Assembly (NCBI GenBank): GCA_005788585.1 | Contig: SYBY01000255.1 | Span: 1 to 5,766 of the forward strand | Direction: 5' to 3' | DNA length: 5,766 nt | Source of the DNA: Actinomycetota bacterium | GTDB lineage: Bacteria > Actinomycetota > Thermoleophilia > Solirubrobacterales > Solirubrobacteraceae | Shown: one piece after another, positions 1-5,253 of the stretch | How positions within the stretch are numbered: the first letter of the stretch is position 1 | How the letters are laid out: each line of letters starts with the position of its first letter | Translations under genes and position numbers: made by a program | Notes under the pieces: model-generated | Database searches by the model: none | Seen by the model: the letters and a program-made list of their open reading frames with translations, nothing else | What the model was told of the DNA's origin: nothing

Positions 1-1
1 G

Positions 2-445
2 CAGATCGCGCTCGGCGAGGATGTCCGCTTCGACACGCCTGACGCCCGGCTCTCGGTCATGGAGGCCAAGTGGGGCCTGATCCCGGACATGGGGATCACC
101 GCGGCGCTCCCGCGGCTCGTGGGCATCGACCACGCACTGGAGCTGACCTACACCGCCCGGATCATCAGCGGCGAGGAGGCCGAGAGCCTCGGCCTGTGCA
201 CCCACGTGACGGAGGACCCGCTCGCGGCGGCCCGTGCGCTGGCGACCGAGATCGCCGGGCGGTCGCCCGACGCGGTCCGGATGACCAAGCGGCTCTACCG
301 CGAGGCGTGGCACATGGCGCCTGCCGAGTCGCTCAAGCTCGAGACCGATCTGCAGGTGCAGATCATGGGCAAGCCCAACCAGATGGCCGCCGTGGTGGCG
401 GGCATGACGAAGCAGCCCGCCGAGTTCGGCGACCCGATCGTATGA
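2..445 (+). CDS. Crotonase / enoyl-CoA hydratase-isomerase family protein, 5'-truncated
   Basis: The reading frame is open from the window edge, so only the last 147 residues are present; the family is usually about 250-270 aa. The visible part starts with [10 protein letters not shown], the end of the crotonase oxyanion-hole segment (normally preceded by GGG), continues with [15 protein letters not shown] and ALPRLVG, then the [11 protein letters not shown] turn, and ends in the helical trimerisation region ([18 protein letters not shown]). Family members act on acyl-CoA thioesters (hydration, isomerisation and related reactions) in the cytoplasm; the substrate cannot be read from this fragment. 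Judged against rat mitochondrial enoyl-CoA hydratase (numbering recalled), the second catalytic Glu (E164) is kept as E21 of the fragment, while the first (E144) is Gln, the first visible residue. A classical two-Glu hydratase is therefore doubtful, and an isomerase or other crotonase activity is possible. hisF begins 16 bases downstream, so co-transcription is likely, though the pathways are unrelated. Confidence 0.93.
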   Translation, partial: QIALGEDVRFDTPDARLSVMEAKWGLIPDMGITAALPRLVGIDHALELTYTARIISGEEAESLGLCTHVTEDPLAAARALATEIAGRSPDAVRMTKRLYREAWHMAPAESLKLETDLQVQIMGKPNQMAAVVAGMTKQPAEFGDPIV

Positions 446-461
446 AGGGCGCCCACCGGCG

Positions 462-1268
462 ATGCACTTGAAGCGCGTCATCCCCTGCCTCGATGTGGCC
501 GAGGGGCGCGTGGTGAAGGGGACGAACTTCGTCAACCTGCGCGACGCCGGCGACCCCGTCGAGCTGGCCGAGCGCTACGACGCCGAGGGCGCCGACGAGC
601 TCGTGTTCCTCGACATCACGGCGACGTCGGACGCGCGCGACACGATCGTGGACCTCGCGCGACGGACGGCGGACAACGTCTTCATTCCGTTCACCATCGG
701 CGGCGGGATCCGCAGCGTGGCCGACGCGCAGGCGGTGCTCGACGCGGGCGCGGACAAGGTCGCGGTGAACTCCGCGGCGGTGAAGCGGCCGGAGCTCATC
801 AACGAGCTTGCGGATGTGTTCGGGGCGCAGTGTGTGGTGCTGGCCATTGATTCGAAGTGGCGAGAGGACGTCGCGCAGAGTCCGGAGCTTGCGACAGACG
901 GCGCGCGAAACACGATGTCCGCGGAGGTCTTCGTGGCCGGTGGCCGCACGCCGACCGGCGTCGAGACGATCGGCTGGGCGGCCGAGGGCGTCGAGCGCGG
1001 CGCGGGGGAGATCCTGCTGACGAGCATGGATCGCGACGGCACGAACGCCGGCTACGACCTGCAGCTGACGCGCGCGGTCGCCGACGCCGTCAGCGTGCCG
1101 GTCATCGCCTCGGGCGGCGCCGGAACCCTGGAGCACCTCGCCGAGGCGCTCGAGGCCGGCGCCGATGCCGCGCTGGCGGCCTCGATCTTCCACTACGGCA
1201 CGTACTCGCTGGCCGAGACGAAGGCGTTCCTGGCGGACGCCGGGATCGCGGTTCGCCCGATCGACTAG
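462..1268 (+). CDS. hisF: Imidazole glycerol phosphate synthase, cyclase subunit HisF
   Basis: HisF converts PRFAR plus ammonia, delivered by the glutaminase subunit HisH, into imidazole glycerol phosphate and AICAR; this is a cytoplasmic step of histidine biosynthesis. The 268-aa product is a (beta/alpha)8 barrel. The start [12 protein letters not shown] places catalytic Asp at residue 11, and LAIDSKW places the second catalytic Asp at 130, both matching the classical numbering. Phosphate-binding glycine motifs are IGGGI (79-83) and SGGAG (217-221); [15 protein letters not shown] (181-194) is also typical. Family length is about 253, and the excess lies after Asp130: compared with Thermotoga HisF (recalled), about 16 extra residues sit around 134-149, in the beta5-alpha5 loop on the catalytic face. 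The codons there are also atypical (separate entry). A weak AAGGG at 445-449 is 12 bases from the ATG, long for a Shine-Dalgarno. hisH and the other his genes are not in the window. The stop overlaps that of the convergent propeller gene. Confidence 0.98.
   Translation: MHLKRVIPCLDVAEGRVVKGTNFVNLRDAGDPVELAERYDAEGADELVFLDITATSDARDTIVDLARRTADNVFIPFTIGGGIRSVADAQAVLDAGADKVAVNSAAVKRPELINELADVFGAQCVVLAIDSKWREDVAQSPELATDGARNTMSAEVFVAGGRTPTGVETIGWAAEGVERGAGEILLTSMDRDGTNAGYDLQLTRAVADAVSVPVIASGGAGTLEHLAEALEAGADAALAASIFHYGTYSLAETKAFLADAGIAVRPID
807..914 (+). other. Atypical-codon tract within hisF, spanning the beta5-alpha5 loop insertion
   Basis: These are codons 116-151 of hisF. Ten of 36 codons end in A or T (CTT, GAT, TGT, ATT, GAT, CGA, AGT, CTT, ACA, CGA). 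I count only 8 A/T-ending codons in the other 232 sense codons of the gene. The tract includes catalytic Asp130 and the roughly 16-residue length excess (about residues 134-149). The reading frame is intact, so this is not a frameshift. Recombination with a divergent hisF, or a recently acquired insertion, would explain both features, but the sequence alone does not decide. Confidence 0.6.
1265..1268. other. CTAG palindrome serving as stop codon on both strands
   Basis: hisF ends with TAG at 1266-1268, and the minus-strand propeller gene ends with TAG read from 1267 to 1265. The two stops share two bases within the palindrome CTAG. The genes are tail to tail with no intergenic space, so any transcription terminator must lie inside the opposing coding region. 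I saw no hairpin with a T-tract here. Confidence 0.95.
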
Positions 1269-2587
1269 CGCTCGCGGCGGAACCGGACGCCTCGCGGGTC
1301 CAAGCCGAAGATCGACGAGTACCCGTTGAAGTAGATCCGCCGGCCGTCGCTGATCACCGGGTTGAACGCCCCGCGACGCGTCTTCCACACCGTCTTGCCG
1401 GTGTTGGCCCCGAGTGCCCAGCTCGACTTCTTGCCGAGGTCGCTGAAGAACACGAGGTCGCCCACGACGGTGGCCGCGCCGCTGATCTTCGAGCCGAGCT
1501 TGCGGGTCCACCGCTTCGCGCCGGTCTTGGCGTTCAGGGCGTAGAACGTGCCGTCGTAGGAGCCCAGCCACACCGTGGGCGGGCCGCCGGCGACCTCGCC
1601 GACCGCCGGCGAGGCGTAGACGTAGTCGCCGGTCCCCGTGCGCCAGGCGAGCTCGCCGTCGCGACTGGCGAACGAGTAGACGTTGCCGTCCGTGTTGCCG
1701 ATGTACACGCGCCCGTAGGCGACCGACGGCGTGGAGTAGAACTGGCCGCTGGACAGGCCGAAGCCCGCCCCGCGGGTGCCCGCCGTCCACACCCGCTTGC
1801 CGTCCCGGCGCCGGATGGCGTGCAGGCGGCCCTTGTAGTCGCCGAAGTACAGCTTGCCGTCGGCGAGGGCGACCGCGCTCTTGACGGCTCCCGACGCCTT
1901 GTACCGCCACCGGATCTGCCCGTCCCTGGCGCGCAGGTTGTAGACGGTGCCGTCCTCCGTGCCGAAGATCAGGCGGCCCCGGTCCAGGAGCGGTGAGGAC
2001 TCGGCGCGGCTCGGGAGCTTGCGCGACCAGCGGGTACGCCCGGACCGCTGGCGCAGCGCCACGACGCGACCGCCCTTGATGCCCTTGCCGCGCTGCAGCA
2101 GGACGACGTAGACCGACGCGCCGCCGCAGGCCGGTGACGACGCCGCCAGGTAGCCGAGCTTGCGCGTCCACAGGACCTTGCCCGTCGTGCGCGAGATCCG
2201 GTACAGCGCGCCGTTGTTCTTCAGGAGGAACAGCGAGCGGCCGCACAGGACCGGGGTGAACTCCAGGAGCACGCGGCCCCGTTCGGCCCACGCCTGACGG
2301 AACGGCGGACGGAGCTCGCGATTGAGCGGCAGGACGTGGGTGCGTGCCTTGTCGTAGCCGTAGACCGGCCAGGTGAATCCGTCGTCGGCGGGATGACGCG
2401 GCGGCGGCTCCTCCGGCACGGTTTGCGTGGGCGTCGGCGGGGCGGTCTCGACGAACTCGACGTCGGCGTTGGAGATGTCGCGCTCGCTGCGCGACGCCAT
2501 GAACGCGGCCGTCGCGACGACTGCCACGAGCGCGGCCAAGACGCTGGCGAGGACCCACCGCCGACGTCCATGGGGCAGGCGGGACAT
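1265..2587 (-). CDS. Membrane-anchored PQQ/BamB-like beta-propeller protein
   Basis: The 440-aa product begins with a basic stretch (HGRRR) followed by one hydrophobic segment at about 11-31, then a Pro/Thr/Glu-rich linker (about 47-66). No lipobox Cys is present, so I infer an uncleaved signal anchor with the rest outside the membrane. The remainder consists of PQQ-type repeats with the pattern G-x-(V/L)-(Y/H)-x-L-x-x-x-(D/T)-G-x-x-x-W at about 124-140, 172-187, 211-227, 251-267, 299-315, 344-360 and 386-401, with a degenerate last one at 422-440. This predicts a 7- or 8-bladed propeller as in BamB or PQQ-dependent dehydrogenases. I see no catalytic residues of a quinoprotein, so a scaffold or binding role is more likely; ligand and partner are unknown. 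The start was chosen because it directly precedes the anchor; the frame stays open upstream (to 3112) only as antisense of cca. The gene stands alone between convergent hisF and divergent cca. Confidence 0.9.
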   Translation of the reverse strand: MSRLPHGRRRWVLASVLAALVAVVATAAFMASRSERDISNADVEFVETAPPTPTQTVPEEPPPRHPADDGFTWPVYGYDKARTHVLPLNRELRPPFRQAWAERGRVLLEFTPVLCGRSLFLLKNNGALYRISRTTGKVLWTRKLGYLAASSPACGGASVYVVLLQRGKGIKGGRVVALRQRSGRTRWSRKLPSRAESSPLLDRGRLIFGTEDGTVYNLRARDGQIRWRYKASGAVKSAVALADGKLYFGDYKGRLHAIRRRDGKRVWTAGTRGAGFGLSSGQFYSTPSVAYGRVYIGNTDGNVYSFASRDGELAWRTGTGDYVYASPAVGEVAGGPPTVWLGSYDGTFYALNAKTGAKRWTRKLGSKISGAATVVGDLVFFSDLGKKSSWALGANTGKTVWKTRRGAFNPVISDGRRIYFNGYSSIFGLDPRGVRFRRER

Positions 2588-2594
2588 CCATGTC

Positions 2595-2600
2595 AGGGTA
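2595..2600 (-). promoter_or_regulatory. Candidate -10 box of the propeller gene (leaderless type)
   Basis: On the minus strand this reads TACCCT (TAnnnT), with 7 bases between it and the ATG at 2587. A transcript starting at the usual distance would begin at or next to the start codon. No Shine-Dalgarno sequence precedes the ATG, which fits leaderless translation. No clear -35 element was found. An alternative ATG at 2591-2589 is in another frame. Confidence 0.45.
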
Positions 2601-2624
2601 GGCCCCCGACCGGGCGGGCCGGGA

Positions 2625-2630
2625 GACTGT
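2625..2630 (+). promoter_or_regulatory. Weak candidate -10 box of cca
   Basis: GACTGT keeps the A at position 2 and T at position 6 of TAnnnT but lacks the first T. It lies 6 bases before the cca ATG at 2637, the spacing expected for a leaderless start. A GGGAG at 2621-2625 could instead be a distant Shine-Dalgarno (11-base spacing). If both promoters are real, the two divergent ones sit within 49 bases. Confidence 0.25.
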
Positions 2631-2636
2631 GCCGGC

Positions 2637-3779
2637 ATGCCCTCCGTTCTCGAGCATCTCGACGCCCTGCCGGGCGGCGCGCACCTGCGGGCGGCCGCGG
2701 GCGCGGCCGGCGTGGATGCGTTCCTCGTCGGCGGTGCGGTCCGGGACCTGCTGCTGGGCCGGACGCCCCGGGAGCTGGACGTCGCGGTCGACGGCGATCC
2801 GGAGCCGCTGCTGCAGGCGCTGGGAGGGGAGGTCGACCGCCATCCGCGCTTCGGGACGGCGGTCGTCCGGGGCGACGGCTGGTGCGCGGACGTGGCGCGC
2901 TGCCGGGTCGAGACGTACGCGCATCCCGGGGCACTGCCCGACGTCGAGCCGGCGGACATCGCCACCGATCTCCTGCGGCGGGACGCGACGATCAACGCCA
3001 TCGCGATCGGACTGACCGACGGGCGGGAGGTTGCGGCGCCTTCGTCGCGGGCGGACCTCGATGCCGGCGTCCTGCGCGTGCTGCACGACAGGTCGTTCCT
3101 CGACGACCCCACGCGCCTGTGGCGCCTGTCGCGGTATCGGGCGCGGCTCGGGTTCGAGCTCGAGCCTCAGACCGCTCGGTTGGCAGCCGCTGCGGTGGCC
3201 GACGGCGTGCTGGAGCGCGTCTCGGGCACGCGGATCGGCAACGAGCTGCGCCTGGCGGCGCGGGAGGACGACGCGGCGGCTGCGTTGCGGTCGGCGGTGG
3301 CGCTGGGGATCGCGCCGTGGCTGGATCCGCGCGAGCCTCCCGCGACGATGCCGGCGGGGGCGCGCCGCGACCTGGTCGCGCTGGCCGCAGCGCTCGTCCC
3401 CTCGACCGATGCCGCGTTCCTGCACGAACTCGGCTTCTCCCGGGCGGACAGCGACATCCTGCTGCAGGCGCTGGCGGTGCGCGCGGGGCACCACCGTCCC
3501 GACGGCTCCCAGGCGTCCCAGATCGCCGACGCGTTCCGGGGCCTGCCCGTCGAGGCGCTGGCGCTCGCACCGGAAGAGGACCGCGCTGCCGTGCGCCGGT
3601 GGCTGGACGAGCTGCGCGATGTCCGTCTGGAGATCTCGGGGGACGACCTGCTGGCCGCGGGCGTGCCACGCGGGCCCGAGGTCGGGGCGCGTCTGCGCTC
3701 CACGCTGGCGGCCGTGCTCGACGGGGAGGTGCCCCGCGACCGCGATGCGCAGCTCCGGGCCGCGCTCGATGGGCCCTAG
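2637..3779 (+). CDS. cca: Class II tRNA nucleotidyltransferase (CCA-adding enzyme / poly(A) polymerase family)
   Basis: The 380-aa product has the N-terminal polymerase-beta-like fold of this family. Residues 30-37 are LVGGAVRD (nucleotide-binding GG-x-x-RD), followed by the metal motif region RELDVAVDG (45-53), RRDATINAIAI (114-124, motif B), DDPTRLWRLSRYRARLGF (156-173, the D-P-x-R-x-x-R-x-x-R segment) and ERVSGTRIGNEL (193-204, the templating-helix region). The helical C-terminal part is poorly conserved, and I see no HD domain. CCA enzymes build or repair the 3' CCA end of tRNAs from CTP and ATP in the cytoplasm; some relatives add only A or C, or polyadenylate RNA, and sequence by eye cannot separate these. 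The metal motif is E46-L-D48, where D-x-D is usual. The start was chosen because no recognisable family sequence precedes it and the family N-terminus begins here; ATG 2637 lies 49 bases from the divergent gene's ATG. pgeF follows 11 bases after the stop. Confidence 0.9.
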   Translation: MPSVLEHLDALPGGAHLRAAAGAAGVDAFLVGGAVRDLLLGRTPRELDVAVDGDPEPLLQALGGEVDRHPRFGTAVVRGDGWCADVARCRVETYAHPGALPDVEPADIATDLLRRDATINAIAIGLTDGREVAAPSSRADLDAGVLRVLHDRSFLDDPTRLWRLSRYRARLGFELEPQTARLAAAAVADGVLERVSGTRIGNELRLAAREDDAAAALRSAVALGIAPWLDPREPPATMPAGARRDLVALAAALVPSTDAAFLHELGFSRADSDILLQALAVRAGHHRPDGSQASQIADAFRGLPVEALALAPEEDRAAVRRWLDELRDVRLEISGDDLLAAGVPRGPEVGARLRSTLAAVLDGEVPRDRDAQLRAALDGP

Positions 3780-3782
3780 GAT
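3777..3782 (+). promoter_or_regulatory. Candidate -10 box of pgeF, overlapping the cca stop codon
   Basis: TAGGAT matches TAnnnT; its first three bases are the TAG stop of cca. Eight bases separate it from the pgeF ATG at 3791, so a transcript from it would have a leader of zero to two bases. The AGGA within it (3778-3781), 9 bases from the ATG, could alternatively serve as a Shine-Dalgarno in a transcript read through from cca. No convincing -35 was seen. Confidence 0.45.
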
Positions 3783-3790
3783 CGAGCCAC

Positions 3791-4540
3791 ATGCTCGCGA
3801 CCGCGCTGCCCGAGCCCTTCACCTGGGCGCACGACCAGATCCACATCGACCTCGGCGATGGCGCCCGCGCCCTGTTCACCACACGGCGCGGAGGGGTGGC
3901 CACCGGCCCGTACGCGAGTCTCGACCTCGCCATCGGTGACGGCGGCCACGACCCCGGCGCGGTGCGGACCAACTACGCGCGCCTGGCCACGCAGATCGGC
4001 GTGCCGCGCGAGCGGATCGTGCAGGGCCGGCAGGTGCATGAGGCCACCGTCGCACGGGTCGGCGGCCCGGACGGGATCGCCGAGGCGACCGACGGCCACG
4101 CCACCGCGACACCGCTGCTCCCGCTGCTCGTCCTGACCGCCGACTGCCTGCCCGTGGCGCTGGCGGCTGACGGGGCGGTGGCGATGCTGCACGCCGGGTG
4201 GCGCGGCCTGGCCGCCGGGATCCTCGGCGAGGGCGTCGCCGCGCTGCGCGAGGTCGGCGGCACCGGGCCGGTCACCGCCGCGATCGGGCCCGGGGCCGGA
4301 CCGTGCTGCTACGAGGTGGGCGACGAGGTCCGCGCCGCGTTCGCCGACGTGCCCGGCGCGGCACAGGGCCGTCACGTCGACCTCAAGGCCGTCGCCTCGG
4401 CGCACCTGCGCGACGCAGGCGTCACGCGCATCCACGACACCGGGCTCTGCACGATGTGCAGCGATCCGGCGCTCTTCTTCAGCCACCGGCGCGACGCCGG
4501 GGTCACCGGACGGCAGGCGGGGGTCGCATGGCGGAGCTGA
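3791..4540 (+). CDS. pgeF: PgeF/YfiH/YlmD laccase-domain protein (multicopper-oxidase-like fold; purine nucleoside phosphorylase family)
   Basis: The 249-aa product matches the family in length and in all signature segments: FTTRRGGVATGPYASLDLA (29-47), QGRQVHEA (78-85), TADCLPVAL (116-124), MLHAGWRGL (132-140), AIGPGAGPCCYEVG (164-177) and DPALFFSHRRDAGVTGR (225-241). The presumed metal/active-site residues His83, Cys119 and His134 are all present, so it should be active. The family has been described as a polyphenol oxidase, as a cytoplasmic purine nucleoside phosphorylase/adenosine deaminase, and in E. coli as a peptidoglycan editing factor that hydrolyses mis-incorporated precursors; which applies here is unknown. 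It lies 11 bases after cca, overlaps yggS by 13 bases and is followed by sepF, the usual division-region neighbourhood. The ATG at 3791 gives the expected family N-terminus. Confidence 0.95.
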   Translation: MLATALPEPFTWAHDQIHIDLGDGARALFTTRRGGVATGPYASLDLAIGDGGHDPGAVRTNYARLATQIGVPRERIVQGRQVHEATVARVGGPDGIAEATDGHATATPLLPLLVLTADCLPVALAADGAVAMLHAGWRGLAAGILGEGVAALREVGGTGPVTAAIGPGAGPCCYEVGDEVRAAFADVPGAAQGRHVDLKAVASAHLRDAGVTRIHDTGLCTMCSDPALFFSHRRDAGVTGRQAGVAWRS

Positions 4541-5211
4541 TCACCGGGCTCGAGGTCGACGGCGTGCGCGCCGGTCTCGCACGCGTCCGGGCCCGGATCG
4601 AGGCTGCCGCCGAGCGGGCGGGGCGCGATCCGCAGGCCGTCGAGCTCGTCGCGGCGACGAAGTACGTCGCCCTCGACGAGATGGGCGTCCTCGCCGACGC
4701 CGGCATCACGGTCGTCGCCGAGAACCGCGCCCAGGACCTGCAGGCCAAGGTCGACCGCTACGGCGATCGGTTCACCTGGGACTTCATCGGCCACCTCCAG
4801 AGCCGGAAGGTGAAGATCGTCGCGCCGCTCGTGCGCCGGATCCACTCGGTGAGCAGCGACTCCGTGCTCGCGCAGCTCGAGCGGGTCGGCCCCGAGCTCG
4901 ACCGGGAGCTCGAGGTGCTCGTCGAGGTCAACGTCAGCGGGGAGGAGGCGAAGAGCGGCCTGGCGCCCGACGCGCTGGACGCGTACCTCGACCGGCTGGG
5001 TGCGATCGACGGGGTGCGACCGGTCGGCCTCATGACCATGCCGCCGCGGGCCGAGACCGCCGAGGACAGCAGGCGCTGGTTTGCGCTGCTGGCCGAGCTG
5101 GCGGGCGCCCGAGCGCTGCCGCACCTGTCGATGGGGACGACCCAGGACTTCGAGGTGGCGGTGGAGGAAGGCGCCACGCTCGTGCGGATCGGCACGAGCA
5201 TCTTCCGATGA
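4528..5211 (+). CDS. yggS: YggS-family pyridoxal-phosphate homeostasis protein
   Basis: The 227-aa product is a fold-type III alanine-racemase-like single-domain barrel that binds PLP and maintains vitamin B6 and amino-acid balance; no catalytic turnover is established for the family. The PLP lysine is Lys45 in VAATKY (41-46). Other hallmarks are AENRAQD (65-71, usually GEN), FIGHLQSRKVK (86-96), VLVEVNVSGEEAKSG (130-144), GLMTMPP (167-173), LSMGTTQDFEVAV (200-212) and RIGTSIFR (220-227), the last contacting the PLP phosphate in relatives. Length is normal. Family members such as E. coli YggS have MGMSxD where this one has MGTTQD. The ATG lies inside the end of pgeF, 13 bases overlapping, which suggests translational coupling; a G-rich GGCGGGGG at 4516-4523 may assist initiation. 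yggS next to sepF and pgeF is a widely conserved arrangement. Confidence 0.96.
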   Translation: MAELITGLEVDGVRAGLARVRARIEAAAERAGRDPQAVELVAATKYVALDEMGVLADAGITVVAENRAQDLQAKVDRYGDRFTWDFIGHLQSRKVKIVAPLVRRIHSVSSDSVLAQLERVGPELDRELEVLVEVNVSGEEAKSGLAPDALDAYLDRLGAIDGVRPVGLMTMPPRAETAEDSRRWFALLAELAGARALPHLSMGTTQDFEVAVEEGATLVRIGTSIFR

Positions 5212-5215
5212 TCAG

Positions 5216-5232
5216 GGAGGATTCCGTCCTCC
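5216..5232. repeat. Inverted repeat between yggS and sepF
   Basis: GGAGGA (5216-5221) and TCCTCC (5227-5232) are perfect 6-base inverted arms around the 5-base spacer TTCCG. It begins five bases after the yggS stop. There is no T-tract, so it is a poor intrinsic terminator. The left arm lies where the -35 element of the candidate sepF promoter (-10 at 5239) would be, which makes an operator or a processing hairpin possible alternatives. Confidence 0.5.
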
Positions 5233-5238
5233 GAGGGC

Positions 5239-5244
5239 TAACCT
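5239..5244 (+). promoter_or_regulatory. Candidate -10 box of sepF
   Basis: TAACCT (TAnnnT) lies 9 bases before the sepF ATG at 5254, implying a leader of only about two or three bases. An AGGCGAG stretch just before the ATG is a weak Shine-Dalgarno candidate instead. It would give sepF its own promoter independent of pgeF-yggS. No -35 consensus is visible. Confidence 0.4.
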
Positions 5245-5253
5245 TCAGGCGAG

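Noticed and set aside
857..1996. A 379-codon plus-strand frame crossing the hisF/propeller junction
   Set aside because: It overlaps hisF out of frame and then runs antisense to the propeller gene; composition is Arg/Ala-rich and no motif is recognisable.
2427..2636. Upstream extension of cca in frame (70 codons)
   Set aside because: It lies antisense to the N-terminus of the propeller gene and contributes no family motif; GG-x-x-RD at residue 32 from ATG 2637 fits the usual distance from the start.
2588..2636. Possible small regulator or RNA gene in the divergent gap
   Set aside because: Only 49 bases are available; I see nothing beyond the candidate promoter elements.
2588..3112. Upstream extension of the propeller gene (175 further codons in frame)
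   Set aside because: It is antisense to the well-supported cca gene, is Ser/Arg/Pro-rich without family signal, and would place the signal anchor in the middle of the protein; ATG 2587 gives a normal anchor at the N-terminus.
363..3494. A 1043-codon open frame on the minus strand
   Set aside because: It runs antisense through hisF and cca and out of frame through the propeller gene; its translation is Arg/Ala/Pro-rich low-complexity sequence with no recognisable domain, typical of shadow frames in GC-rich DNA.
2336..3790. Upstream extension of pgeF (485 codons in frame before ATG 3791)
   Set aside because: It overlaps cca in another frame and has no similarity to any domain I know; the pgeF family N-terminus begins at 3791 and the family length is about 250 aa.
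5216..5232. Intrinsic terminator after yggS
   Set aside because: The stem is only 6 bases and no T-run follows, so I recorded it as an inverted repeat instead.
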